From assembly GCF_020736845.1 (NCBI RefSeq), contig NZ_JAFFQR010000008.1:1-64000 (forward strand): a DNA stretch of 64,000 nucleotides, read 5' to 3'. Shown in pieces: positions 18,400 to 27,736 of this stretch. Made by a program: the position numbers and the translations under genes. The stretch's first letter is position 1, and each line of letters begins with the position of its first letter. The DNA comes from Paenibacillus farraposensis (GTDB lineage: Bacteria > Bacillota > Bacilli > Paenibacillales > Paenibacillaceae). The notes under the pieces are model-generated. The model did not search any database. It was not told where the DNA came from and saw only the letters and a list, made by a program, of their open reading frames with translations.

Positions 18400-20016
18400 T
18401 TATTTAGACGAATCAGACAACAGCAGTTCGAACGATTTGTCTAACAACAAATCATGAGACAACGAAGTATAGCATGTGTACAGGTGCCGGCTATCACACA
18501 TATCGTGTACGGCCCCGCTGCGCACCGCCTTCAGTTGCTGCCATTCGGGAGAGCGCCACAGAGCCAGACACTCCTGCTGAATTGCTTGTTCCTCACAGGC
18601 GTTTCCATAATGGCGATAACACGTCAGCAGGATACGGTCTGCATCAAATTCATGCAGCTCATTCACCGTTATCTCACGGTAATGGGCAATCTCTTCTACT
18701 CCCGCGGGCATCGTCAGCTTCAAGTCTCCATACAGCACCGTGCCTACATTGCGCTGTCCATACACACACATCTTCTGGTGTCCCACCCCAACGATCAGCA
18801 CACTCTCCCCACCGAGCTTTTGTCTGACCTTTCGGGCAATCCTGTCTGCTTTCATTTCATAGCGCTCCAACCATTCCGCCGCTTCCGCATCCTTGCCAAC
18901 AATACGGGCAATCGACTGAAAATGGGTACGCCAGTTTTGGAAAAAGGGCACGGTGACGGTGGGCGCAATCTGCTCGTAGAGTTTCTCCTTTTTCGACTTC
19001 TCAAAATCCCTGAACTCACACGTTAGAATCAGGTCAGGCCGGGCCGACATCAGCTTTTCCAGATCGGGCTGAACGGCACCTACTGATATGGTATTGCGAA
19101 AGCCCTCGGTGACAGGGTATGCCTTGTTAATCACCGCCGCATACGGCTCAATGCCGAGTGCAACCAAATGGCCTGTTAGCAGATGCTTGAGTGAAGCGAT
19201 TTTATCCGTATAGCGAATTGTATTGACAAAGGCTGAGGGGGAGCGCCCCGTGGCGGCTTTAAATTTGCGGCTAAAATAGAACTCATCGCTAAAACCGACA
19301 CTGTGTGCAATGGAACGAAAGGAATCACGGGTAAGCACCAGCGCTTGCTTGGCATGATTTATACGAATGTCTGTCAAATATTCTATCGGGCTTTTGCCGA
19401 TCCATTTTTTGAACATACGCGAATAATAGTCAGCGCTCATCCCTGCCATCTCCGCCAGCTTGTCCCGCGAAATATCGGACGCATAATGCTGCTCCATATG
19501 ATGGAGAGTTAGCGTCACCGCCTGCTCCACATCGGGCTTCGGACCACGGCTCTTATGCTGAAACAAGGACATCAGCATTTCCTGAAATACGATGTTGGCT
19601 CTCATTTGATCCCACACGCTGTTGCCATGGTGCTTCCTCTCGATCTCCTCAACCATATCCATCACAAAACGAAAGTGGGGGATGATCCATTCTTGCGGCC
19701 CGATGGCCTGCGCGGATATGTAACAGTCCGGCGTCCCGGACGGCTGCAATGCCAAAAAACGGATGACGTAATAATCCGCCGGAGCGCCTGACATCATATG
19801 AAGCTTCATGACTGCGCCAGGGGCGAACATAAAGCCCTTTTGACAGTAGAGGGGATATGTCATTCCATCAATGGCTATATCCCCTTCTCCTTTATTGAAC
19901 AATAACAATGTATGATAAGACATTTCTTGCCGGGAGGAAGAGCGACCAGCGCGCACATGCTGAATATCCTGCAGTTTATAAAGAAATGAAGGAAAGGTTT
20001 GATCCCGCGTATTCAT
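18400..20016 (-). CDS. Btr-like AraC regulator fused to a siderophore-binding domain
   Basis: 538 aa. The order is an N-terminal cupin-like region (about 1-150), two AraC helix-turn-helix motifs (about 165-265: SRDKLAEMAGMSADYYSRMF and FRSIAHSVGFSDEFYFSRKF) and a C-terminal TroA/FecB-like binding-protein domain (about 275-535: LVALGIEPYAAVI, DLEKLMSARPDLILTC). This is the architecture of B. subtilis Btr (YbbB), which binds ferric bacillibactin in the cytoplasm and activates its importer genes. Here it is predicted to sense the imported siderophore and activate the adjacent uptake operon. Two Fur-like boxes lie directly upstream of its start. It is encoded just upstream of, and in the same direction as, the lipoprotein gene. 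Confidence 0.92.
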   Translation of the reverse strand: MNTRDQTFPSFLYKLQDIQHVRAGRSSSRQEMSYHTLLLFNKGEGDIAIDGMTYPLYCQKGFMFAPGAVMKLHMMSGAPADYYVIRFLALQPSGTPDCYISAQAIGPQEWIIPHFRFVMDMVEEIERKHHGNSVWDQMRANIVFQEMLMSLFQHKSRGPKPDVEQAVTLTLHHMEQHYASDISRDKLAEMAGMSADYYSRMFKKWIGKSPIEYLTDIRINHAKQALVLTRDSFRSIAHSVGFSDEFYFSRKFKAATGRSPSAFVNTIRYTDKIASLKHLLTGHLVALGIEPYAAVINKAYPVTEGFRNTISVGAVQPDLEKLMSARPDLILTCEFRDFEKSKKEKLYEQIAPTVTVPFFQNWRTHFQSIARIVGKDAEAAEWLERYEMKADRIARKVRQKLGGESVLIVGVGHQKMCVYGQRNVGTVLYGDLKLTMPAGVEEIAHYREITVNELHEFDADRILLTCYRHYGNACEEQAIQQECLALWRSPEWQQLKAVRSGAVHDMCDSRHLYTCYTSLSHDLLLDKSFELLLSDSSK

Positions 20017-20040
20017 GACTCTCAGCCTTTCTATATATAT

Positions 20041-20076
20041 TGATAATTATTCTCATTTCCATGAGAACTATTTTCA
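20041..20076. promoter_or_regulatory. Two tandem Fur-like boxes upstream of the Btr-like regulator
   Basis: TGATAATTATTCTCA (20041-20055) has one mismatch to the 7-1-7 Fur consensus. TGAGAACTATTTTCA (20062-20076) has three. They lie 25-60 bases upstream of the regulator start, so iron probably represses it. Confidence 0.75.
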
Positions 20077-20233
20077 TTATATATAGACTGGGTCTGATTT
20101 TGCAAAATGGAATTGCGCTCAAGCCTATAAAGGCTGAAACAACTCCACGTTGCATAAAGTCGTCGGTCCTTCCCTGGGTGGTCAACATTGAACATCAAAA
20201 GTAATTAACGACGAAACTATTGTTTCTACCTTT

Positions 20234-20380
20234 TCACTGGTACTGTCCCAGCAAATCGGAACCTAATGAGGTATTGGCTGGTGAACCATCCCACGTCCAG
20301 GAAATGTCCATCTTCTGCCCATTTCGGCACACACTGTTTTCCAGCGGCGTGTTAGCCTCTGCTGTATTTCCTTGCAATTC
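20234..20380 (-). other. Coding-like fragment of unknown origin
   Basis: Immediately after the TAG of the sugar permease, and in the same frame, 48 codons read ELQGNTAEANTPLENS then KMDISWTWDGSPANTSLG before TGA at 20234-20236. It looks like protein sequence (WTWDGSP), but I do not recognise it. It may be the tail of a deleted gene or a read-through extension of the permease. No start codon or ribosome binding site supports an independent gene. Confidence 0.3.
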
Positions 20381-21259
20381 CTACTCCTTTACAGCCCCAA
20401 TCACTAATCCCTTAACGAAAAAGCGCTGCAAGAACGGATAAACGAGCAAAATTGGAAGGGCACCGATAAAGATCTGTGCTGCTCGTACTGTTCGCTGGGA
20501 GACGTTCTCCAGCATCGCAGGATCGACATTGATCTTGCTGAGATCCTGCTGAACAATAATCGTCTGCAGCAACGAGGCGAGCGGATAATTTTTAATATCC
20601 GACATATAAATCATGCCGTCGAACCAAGAGTTCCATTGAAACACCATTGTAAATAAGGATAACGTTGCAATTGCCGGCAGCGACAATGGAACGTAGACCA
20701 AAATTAATGTTTTGAAATGGCCTGCGCCGTCCAAGTAAGCAGCTTCTTCCAACTCTTTCGGCAATCCGCGAAAAAAGTTTATCATAAGAATGACATTCCA
20801 CACCGATAAGGCTCCTGGTAGAATAAGTGCCCAGATCGTATCCATTAAACCGAGCTTCTGAATGAGAATATAACTTGGAATAAGTCCGCCGCTGAACAAA
20901 ATGGTAAATACCAGAAACCAGATGTACATTGAACGTCCCTTGAAGTTGATATCTTCCTTAGATAGTGGAAAGGCTGTTATAAGCACGATGACCATGCCGA
21001 TAATGGTCGCGAGTACGGTCCGCTTGACAGATATGAGCAGAGAGTTAATAAAATTGGAATTGCCAAACGTTTTTTCATAGGCGTCCGTCGTAAACCCAAC
21101 AGGCCAGAAACTGACTAGATTCGAGGAAGCCGGCGCCGTACTGCTGAATGAAACGGCTAGGATATGGATGATAGGCAAGACACAGAGCAACGATAGAATT
21201 CCAAGAAAAACATAGTTTGCTAGGCTGAATATTCGGTATCCGCTTGTTTTATAATACAA
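20381..21259 (-). CDS. Carbohydrate ABC transporter permease (LplC/YtcP, MalG-like)
   Basis: About 292 aa with six membrane segments. The EAA coupling loop reads GLPKELEEAAYLDGAGHFKT, and the family signature GLIPSYILIQKLGLMDTIWA is present. I chose a TTG start at 21257-21259 (MYYKTSGYRIF) because AAGGAG lies 9 bases before it, just after the stop of the upstream permease. The longer frame overlaps that gene. The YtcP/LplC family works with a large YtcQ/LplA-type lipoprotein and an LplB-type permease to import oligosaccharides, for example from pectin or hemicellulose. No ATPase gene is nearby, and such systems often share an MsmX-type ATPase. Confidence 0.9.
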   Translation of the reverse strand: MYYKTSGYRIFSLANYVFLGILSLLCVLPIIHILAVSFSSTAPASSNLVSFWPVGFTTDAYEKTFGNSNFINSLLISVKRTVLATIIGMVIVLITAFPLSKEDINFKGRSMYIWFLVFTILFSGGLIPSYILIQKLGLMDTIWALILPGALSVWNVILMINFFRGLPKELEEAAYLDGAGHFKTLILVYVPLSLPAIATLSLFTMVFQWNSWFDGMIYMSDIKNYPLASLLQTIIVQQDLSKINVDPAMLENVSQRTVRAAQIFIGALPILLVYPFLQRFFVKGLVIGAVKE

Positions 21260-21275
21260 TCTTGGACTCTCCTTC

Positions 21276-22244
21276 CTAGAACACACGATAATTGGCCAGC
21301 TTATAAGCAAGCCGATATGATATGACAATCAGAATGGTAGCTACAACGGACTTGAATAAGCCCACGGCTGTCGCAAAGCTCATCTTTCCATTCAATATCC
21401 CCAATCGATAAACGAATGTATCAATAATGTCGCCTTTATCGTAAACAAGCGGATTATACAGGTTGAAGACTTGGTCAAATCCTGCATTCAAGATGTTCCC
21501 GATGGAAAGCGTCATCAGAACGATTGTGATTGGCATCAAAGCCGGAAGCGTAATGTGGAGCGTCTGCTTGAAACGATTAGCCCCGTCCACTTCGGCCGCC
21601 TCATATAGAGCAGGGTTAACGCCAGCAAGAGATGCCAGAAATACAATGGTCCCAAATCCGAATTCTTTCCAGACATCACTAACGATTAGTATAATTCGGA
21701 ACCAGGTTCCATCTCCGAGGAAAAAGATTGGATCTCCTCCAAGCGCAACCACAAACTGGTTCAACATACCGCCTTGCGGAGAAAGAATGTCCAGCAATAT
21801 GCCTCCGAGAATAACCCATGACAGAAAATGCGGCAAATATACGAGTGTTTGGCTTATTCTTTTGAACGCCATCAAGCGTACCTCATTTAATAAAATTGAG
21901 AATAGTAAAGGAGCAATCAGCCCTGCAACAATTTTGAAAGAAGCGATGACAAGCGTGTTCCAGATTACTTGACCTACGTCGGGATATAAAAACAAGTATC
22001 GAAAGTTATCCCCACCTACCCATTTGGAACCTGAAAAGCCTAGATAAGGCTTGAAATCCTGAAAAGCAATGATAATACCACCCATCGGTATGTACTGGAA
22101 CACCAGAGCAAGCAACACTGCTGGCATGAGCATCAGATGCAAAGACCAGTTCCGTTGCATGTTCCATGGCTGTTTAGTCCTGATGAGTCGCTTATGCCTA
22201 TTCTGCATTACTAAGATATGTTCCTTCACTCCTACATCCCCCAT
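21276..22244 (-). CDS. Carbohydrate ABC transporter permease (LplB/YteP, MalF-like)
   Basis: 322 aa. It has a short basic cytoplasmic N-terminus, then six membrane segments starting LHLMLMPAVLLALVFQYIP. The signature FQYIPMGGIIIAFQDFKP and the EAA loop ALYEAAEVDGANRFKQT identify the LplB/YteP permease group. It ends 16 bp before the TTG of the LplC-type permease, forming one transcript. The start is uncertain: the ATG at 22244 has a weak ribosome binding site, and a GTG five codons on is possible. It is divergent from the yesM-like kinase gene. Confidence 0.9.
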   Translation of the reverse strand: MGDVGVKEHILVMQNRHKRLIRTKQPWNMQRNWSLHLMLMPAVLLALVFQYIPMGGIIIAFQDFKPYLGFSGSKWVGGDNFRYLFLYPDVGQVIWNTLVIASFKIVAGLIAPLLFSILLNEVRLMAFKRISQTLVYLPHFLSWVILGGILLDILSPQGGMLNQFVVALGGDPIFFLGDGTWFRIILIVSDVWKEFGFGTIVFLASLAGVNPALYEAAEVDGANRFKQTLHITLPALMPITIVLMTLSIGNILNAGFDQVFNLYNPLVYDKGDIIDTFVYRLGILNGKMSFATAVGLFKSVVATILIVISYRLAYKLANYRVF

Positions 22245-22375
22245 ATTTCCAAATTTGTATTTTCCAAGTCCTCATGGTCTTGTATAGTAAGATTATAGCA
22301 ACGCTCATTTGTGATCTATATCCTAATATTGCAACAACAATATTGATATTTTAACGAGAATGAGGAGGTTTAGCT

Positions 22376-24085
22376 TTGCTAACCCGCTTAAATGTGTTCA
22401 CTAAAATATTACTGCTATTTGTGGTGCTGCTTATTTTGGTGTTATTCCTGTATACCTATTCCAATCAGGAAAGTGTGCGCCTAATTGAGCATGAAATCCA
22501 GAACAACACGAGGAATCGTTTGTCTACTTTTGCCGAATCTGTGGAGTCGAACATTTATCAGTTGTCGCTCTACGGGATGGCGATTGGACAGGATTCCAGT
22601 ATTCTGGAATTTCAGCGTCCCGACTACAAGGACATCCCCTATGAGCGTGTCAAACTGCGTAGTGCCATTCTAGAGAAAATGAATTTGTATAACGCAGCAA
22701 GCAAATGGCATTCAACGATCAGTTTGTACTTCCCGCGCATGAAACAAGTAATCTCAACCGACTATTATGCTTACATACCTTACAGGGAAAACGAATTTAC
22801 CAAGCCACTTTCGCAGTCGTGGACGTATGAGGATAACCGTTTTGTCTGGCGTACAACCAGCCCGACTACCGCGATGTCCAATCCTGGTAAGGCCAAATTA
22901 ATTACCAAAATCAGCTTTCCAATCCATCATATTACCACGCTGCTGGATCAGAACAAACTGAACAACAAAGGAGATCCATTCATGTTTCATCCCAAGTTTG
23001 GTTTGATCAGCAACAGTTCGCCAGGTGATAATTCGAAGTCCATCCTAGCTACACTACAATCATCGGAACTGATGTCGAGTGGAGGAATTCGTACCACGCT
23101 TGATCAGACCGAATATTACGTTTCCTATATCCAATCCAAAAGTTTGGGCTGGTATTATGTAGACTATGTGCCAATGCAGCAAATATTAAGACCTATCACG
23201 AGCAGCCGAAATTTATTCTATGCATCCGTAGCCGTTTTGGTGGTGATGAGTATCATCGTTCTATTGACGCTCTATCGCAGCGTACAAGTTCCGCTTCTTC
23301 AACTGGTGAAAGGAACTAATCGCTTATCGAACGGAGATTCTTCCATTCGCCTGAACTACTCGGAACGCAATGAATTCAGCCTATTATTCTTGCGCTTCAA
23401 CATTATGGCACAGCGCATTCAAGTGCTGATCGAGAACGTATACGAGGAAAAGCTGCGGAGGCGCGAAGCGACACTGAAACAACTTCAATCCCAGATCAAT
23501 CCGCATTTTCTCTATAACTGTCTGTTTTATATCAAAAACATGGCCAGGATGAAAAACGAAAAAGCGGTAGTCGCAATGGCTCTAAATTTGGGGGAGTACT
23601 ATCGGTACATTACAAGATCAGAAAATGATCTGGCCACGATCCGCGAGGAGCTGGCGATGGTAAAAAATTATTTGGAGATTCAGTCGCTTAGACTGGAGCG
23701 CATGCAATTTACAATTGATGTTCCCCAAGCTATTTTAGACAAAACGGTTCCAAGACTAACGATGCAACCCATTATTGAAAACGCGATCATTCATGGAATC
23801 GAGCCTAAGCCAGCAGATGGCCAAATCAAAATATATGCAAGTTGCAAGGACAATACCAACACCATTACGGTGGAAGACAGCGGATTCGGTATGTCTGACG
23901 AGCAGTTTGAGCTCATGAAGAGCGATCTTCTGAAACCGCTGGATGAGAACATGGGTTGTGGAACATGGAATGTCCACCAGCGTTTATCCTTTCTGTATGG
24001 TAAGGATGCGGGACTGTTCTATGGTCATTCTTCACTGGGCGGTGTTAGAGTCGACATCGTATGGCAAGACAAATATAACAAGTAG
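22376..24085 (+). CDS. YesM/LytS-type sensor histidine kinase
   Basis: 569 aa. The start is TTG at 22376 with GAGGAGG 8 bases before it. TM1 lies at about residues 10-28, an extracellular sensor at about 30-275, TM2 at about 277-297 and a HAMP domain at about 300-355. The His_kinase phospho-acceptor motif QINPHFLYNCLFYIK is near residue 375. A HATPase domain follows with N-box ENAIIHGIEP and G-box EDSGFGMSDEQ. It is the partner of the response regulator encoded 10 bp downstream. In this family the extracellular domain usually reports an oligosaccharide or its binding protein, and the gene lies divergent to the permeases of such an importer. Confidence 0.93.
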   Translation: MLTRLNVFTKILLLFVVLLILVLFLYTYSNQESVRLIEHEIQNNTRNRLSTFAESVESNIYQLSLYGMAIGQDSSILEFQRPDYKDIPYERVKLRSAILEKMNLYNAASKWHSTISLYFPRMKQVISTDYYAYIPYRENEFTKPLSQSWTYEDNRFVWRTTSPTTAMSNPGKAKLITKISFPIHHITTLLDQNKLNNKGDPFMFHPKFGLISNSSPGDNSKSILATLQSSELMSSGGIRTTLDQTEYYVSYIQSKSLGWYYVDYVPMQQILRPITSSRNLFYASVAVLVVMSIIVLLTLYRSVQVPLLQLVKGTNRLSNGDSSIRLNYSERNEFSLLFLRFNIMAQRIQVLIENVYEEKLRRREATLKQLQSQINPHFLYNCLFYIKNMARMKNEKAVVAMALNLGEYYRYITRSENDLATIREELAMVKNYLEIQSLRLERMQFTIDVPQAILDKTVPRLTMQPIIENAIIHGIEPKPADGQIKIYASCKDNTNTITVEDSGFGMSDEQFELMKSDLLKPLDENMGCGTWNVHQRLSFLYGKDAGLFYGHSSLGGVRVDIVWQDKYNK

Positions 24086-24095
24086 GTGATCCCCC

Positions 24096-25736
24096 ATGCT
24101 GCAGATTTTATTAGTTGACGATGAACGTTCGGTCATAGAAACACTAGCCGAGACGATTCCGTGGGAAGAATGCGGAATTGGCATTGTCCATGAGGCGCTA
24201 TCAGGGGTGATGGCACTCGAAATTATAGAGAACAACGATATCGACATCGTCATTACTGATATTCGGATGCCCGGAATGTCTGGCATCGAGTTGATTGCGA
24301 CCATACATGAACGATGGCCACAAGTGCATTCCATTCTGTTATCAGGCTACTCCGATTTTGAATATGCAAAGCAAGCGATTGCGCAGGAAAGCTTCGATTA
24401 TCTGCTAAAACCGGTCAGTGATGAGGATTTAATGGATTCGGTTAAACGGCTTGTCAGCCGCATCAAGAAAAAATGGGAGGCGGCGGCATCGTATCAAAGA
24501 GCGCTGAATGCCTTTCAGGAGAACCTGCCATTGCTGCAATCCATGATGCTTAATGAATTGCTGACAGGCAAAAGCTATGACCAAAAGACGCTCGCTGACA
24601 AGCTTGATCTGCTTGGGCTGCCCTATGCCGAGGGTGAAGAGCTAGGCATGCTCATTATTCGGATGGAGGAACATTTATCCGAGATGGCAGACCGTGATCT
24701 CACGCTCATGGAGTATGCCATCTGCAATATTATAAGCGAGGTCATGCATAACCATTTTCATATCTGGCATACGAGAGATGCTCATGATTACATTGTTGTT
24801 CTGGTTAGCGTCCGTCTGACAAGCAAGGTTTCCACCAGTACAGAAGAGAGCCCTAAGACCTTGCTAGAGCACTATGCTGCCCAGGTTCAAACTAATGTAC
24901 AGTTGTATTTGAAGGGAGCTATCTCGATTTTGGTCGGCAACTGGGGAAAGTTCCCGTACCAAATCGGGGAAGTTTACGAGCGAGCTGTGATGTCCATGCG
25001 AAAGAGAATGGGACAAGTTCAAGGCTTGTTCGTGACATCTTCCGACGAAACGGATGCAGATCCGCTTCATACGATCAGATCTCTTTACAAGCCGCCTACG
25101 TTGTTTAACCTTCTTGAAGCAGGACGCTTTGAGCAGGCAGAGCATAAAATCAAACAAATTTTCGGGGAATTGCTGCATTCGGCTGAAAATCACGATATAG
25201 CGGAGCCATTGATTGAAGTGTACCATGCTTTAGCCGGTGCATTTGCTTACATCATTCATAAAAATGGCAGGCAATTATCTGCCATACTTCCAAGCGAGTC
25301 CTATCGTTATTTTCAAGCACCCAGCTATTCTACCGTACATCAACTGCTGGACTGGTCAATCCGTACGCTGAGACACATCCGCAATGACGCGGAACAAGAG
25401 CTAAAAGACAATCACAGTACTATTGTGCACACTGTAAATAGCTTTGTGGATCTTCATCTGGCTACCGACGTATCTTTGCCTGCAATTGCCGATCACGTAC
25501 ATCTGCACCCTGTGTACTTATCCAAAGTCTATAAAACCGAGTCTGGAGAAGCGCTTACCGCATATGTATATCGGTTAAGAATGGAGAGGGCTGCATTTTA
25601 CTTACGAACTTCAACAGCCAAAGTTTTTGAAGTAGCAAAGCTTGTCGGCTATAACAATACTGCATATTTCATTCGTGTATTCAAGAAATTTTATGATGTG
25701 ACACCGCAAGAATACCGGGAGCACTTGCCGGACTAA
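24096..25736 (+). CDS. YesN-type response regulator with AraC DNA-binding domain
   Basis: 546 aa. The receiver domain (about 1-120) has acidic pocket DDERS, phospho-acceptor Asp in DIVITDIRMPGMSG, SGYSDFEYAKQAI and Lys in YLLKPVSDED. A long helical middle region (about 130-430) is typical of YesN. The C-terminal AraC-type double helix-turn-helix (about 440-545) includes SLPAIADHVHLHPVYLSKVY and VAKLVGYNNTAYFIRVFKKF. It is co-transcribed with the kinase and probably activates the permease operon (divergent) and the binding-protein gene (convergent, downstream). Confidence 0.93.
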   Translation: MLQILLVDDERSVIETLAETIPWEECGIGIVHEALSGVMALEIIENNDIDIVITDIRMPGMSGIELIATIHERWPQVHSILLSGYSDFEYAKQAIAQESFDYLLKPVSDEDLMDSVKRLVSRIKKKWEAAASYQRALNAFQENLPLLQSMMLNELLTGKSYDQKTLADKLDLLGLPYAEGEELGMLIIRMEEHLSEMADRDLTLMEYAICNIISEVMHNHFHIWHTRDAHDYIVVLVSVRLTSKVSTSTEESPKTLLEHYAAQVQTNVQLYLKGAISILVGNWGKFPYQIGEVYERAVMSMRKRMGQVQGLFVTSSDETDADPLHTIRSLYKPPTLFNLLEAGRFEQAEHKIKQIFGELLHSAENHDIAEPLIEVYHALAGAFAYIIHKNGRQLSAILPSESYRYFQAPSYSTVHQLLDWSIRTLRHIRNDAEQELKDNHSTIVHTVNSFVDLHLATDVSLPAIADHVHLHPVYLSKVYKTESGEALTAYVYRLRMERAAFYLRTSTAKVFEVAKLVGYNNTAYFIRVFKKFYDVTPQEYREHLPD

Positions 25737-25780
25737 AGCATTTGGACGTACGCTCCTCATGTTCCCCTCCAAACGACAAC

Positions 25781-25812
25781 AGGCATTGTAGAAGATATCT
25801 TCCGCAATGCCT
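25781..25812. terminator. Probable hairpin between convergent genes
   Basis: AGGCATTG (25781-25788) and CAATGCCT (25805-25812) flank an inner palindrome GAAGATATCTTC. It lies between the convergent response regulator and binding-protein genes. There is no clear T-run on either side, so it may be a weak bidirectional terminator. Confidence 0.4.
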
Positions 25813-25858
25813 GCTTCAACTGTAACTTCATCTCATAGCTGCAACGTTCTAACCTGCC

Positions 25859-27538
25859 TTATTTTCCACCCTTAACGGACTGATACCACTCGTTTACTTC
25901 TTTCGTAATTTGGTCTCCGCCTGATGATTTCCACTTCTCAACAAATGAATCAAATGAATCAAGCGGGGACTTTCCATATATAATTTGGGAGAATGTATCC
26001 TTCTCCATTTTAGCCAGAATATCGTTGTTCATCTGCATTGTCATCGTTGGCGCACCAGTGAACATTTGGTTGAATACGATATCCTTTTGGTTCATAACAA
26101 TTTGGGCTGCTTCAAGCATAGGCTCCGATACGCCTGACCTGACTTTTTTCTCAAATGGAGTTGTCGGCTCTTTACGGCTTGTCAGCGCTGCCATATTCAG
26201 ACTTGGAATACGTGCTCCATCAAAGGTTAACGTATATTTCTCGGGAGCGTACCCTCCTGCGAGTCCAGCATCCGCTGTTGGTTTGCCATCGACCATAACC
26301 CAATCATATCCTTCCGCAAATCCGTATTCGAACTCGCCATTAGTCTCAGGATTGGCATAATGATCAAAAAGATAATTTTGATACATGAAAAAGGCTTCTG
26401 GGTTCTTCATATCTTTATTGATGAGGATAACTCCGTTGGCATTGGATGTGCCGTGTCTGCCAGCTTTGCCATCTGGGCCTGCAGGAATCGGATACGCTTT
26501 GTACTCTGCCTCCGGGTTATTCTTCTTGACGTCTTCCAACGGCCATGACGGCATCCAGTGAGGACCAACCACGATCCCTGCTTTACCAGCAGTGAATTCC
26601 TCGGCGGCCTTCGTCTCGTCATATACACCTGCTTCTTCTGGTAAATAGCCTTTGCTCATCCAGTCCCGGATTCTTCCTAGGGCTTGTTTCGCTTCTGGAG
26701 TCACTGAACCGTATTCTAATTTCCCATCCTTTGTCAAATTCCACTGGTTTGGCATCGTGCCATACGCGCCAAATACCCATCCAGCATCAGACATCCAAGT
26801 ATTTAGCCAGTTTTTGAAACCAATCGTCAGTCCGTAAGTATCTTTCTTGCCATTCCCATCCGGATCTCGATTCGCGAACGCTTCCATAATTGTTTCAAGG
26901 TCATCCAATGTCTTTGGTGCTTTGAGGCTGAACTTCTTCATCCAGTCCTCTCGAATCCACATCACAGGGTCACCATTATAAGCATAATCAAGAATCGGAA
27001 TACCAATTCGCTTGCCATCTTGCATGTATGGATACCAAACCGAAGGGTCTTCATTGATGGCTTTCTTCCATGTCTCGCCAGCATATTGATCAAACAATTC
27101 GCCAGCTTCCACAAATTTCCCTGATTCAATCAGTTCGCGAACCAAATTAAATTCGCCGCGATAAGAAATAATATCGGGCATGTCAGCGTTTGATGCAAGC
27201 GACAAACGCAGCTTTGTCTCAAATGCATTGTTCGTGGATGGAGAAACCCACTGATTTTTCAGCTCGATTCCCAGCTTTTCTTTTGCCCATTTGGTATGAA
27301 CATTGCTGTCCTGGTCTTCTCCAGGTTTGAACTTAACATCTGGCCCCCAAGGTCGCAAATACGTAATCGTTACCGGTGGATCGTATTTACCATTCTTAAT
27401 CTCCAGCTTGGCACGTGTAGTATTTGAGTCAGCCGGCTTGTGACCGCCATTGCTGCTGCACCCGCTCAACACGGCCGACATTAACAACACACCTACCATC
27501 AGCATGCTGCCGATTCGTCTTTTTTTACTTTCATTCAA
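25859..27538 (-). CDS. Oligosaccharide-binding lipoprotein (YtcQ/LplA family)
   Basis: 559 aa, within the 500-560 aa range of LplA/YtcQ proteins. The lipoprotein signal is MLMVGVLLMSAVLSGCSSNG, with Cys near residue 27. The extracellular solute-binding fold follows, with WAKEKLGIELKNQWVSPS, ADMPDIISYRGEFN, the KLDDLETIMEAFANRDPDGNGKKD-type stretch in which DPDGNGKKDTYG resembles a calcium loop, and a C-terminal region typical of the family. It delivers sugars to the LplB/LplC permeases encoded at 20381-22244. The gene is separated from them by the two-component genes. Sugar specificity is not evident, but the adjacent arabinoxylanase gene suggests hemicellulose fragments. Confidence 0.9.
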   Translation of the reverse strand: MNESKKRRIGSMLMVGVLLMSAVLSGCSSNGGHKPADSNTTRAKLEIKNGKYDPPVTITYLRPWGPDVKFKPGEDQDSNVHTKWAKEKLGIELKNQWVSPSTNNAFETKLRLSLASNADMPDIISYRGEFNLVRELIESGKFVEAGELFDQYAGETWKKAINEDPSVWYPYMQDGKRIGIPILDYAYNGDPVMWIREDWMKKFSLKAPKTLDDLETIMEAFANRDPDGNGKKDTYGLTIGFKNWLNTWMSDAGWVFGAYGTMPNQWNLTKDGKLEYGSVTPEAKQALGRIRDWMSKGYLPEEAGVYDETKAAEEFTAGKAGIVVGPHWMPSWPLEDVKKNNPEAEYKAYPIPAGPDGKAGRHGTSNANGVILINKDMKNPEAFFMYQNYLFDHYANPETNGEFEYGFAEGYDWVMVDGKPTADAGLAGGYAPEKYTLTFDGARIPSLNMAALTSRKEPTTPFEKKVRSGVSEPMLEAAQIVMNQKDIVFNQMFTGAPTMTMQMNNDILAKMEKDTFSQIIYGKSPLDSFDSFVEKWKSSGGDQITKEVNEWYQSVKGGK

Positions 27539-27700
27539 CTTTGTTCCCCCCAGTCTATGTAATGTGGATTACAACCTTAATAATAATGAATGAAGGAGGC
27601 AACTGCCCATACTAACTTTACAACATTTATTGCACTAATTTAGGAGATTGGAAATTGGATATCAGTGTTAAAATAATGCAATCTCTCCTTGGACAGGCAA

Positions 27701-27722
27701 AAGCAGCCCTATAGGGCTGCTT
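27701..27722 (-). terminator. Intrinsic terminator downstream of the hydrolase locus
   Basis: AAGCAGCCC, loop TATA, GGGCTGCTT: a perfect 9-bp stem. On the minus strand it is followed by TTGCC after the stem T's (GCTTTTGCC). It lies just after the coding remnants that follow the GH43 gene. Confidence 0.7.
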
Positions 27723-27736
27723 CTTCTGCTGTAATC

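Noticed and set aside
18374..18457. 27-codon plus-strand ORF (MMNMDISVLYLDES...) with a strong GAGGAGG site, divergent from the Fur-boxed lipoprotein
   Set aside because: It lies mostly antisense to the 3' end of the Btr-like regulator, has low-complexity content (SSSN, NN) and no recognisable relative. A chance ORF is more likely.
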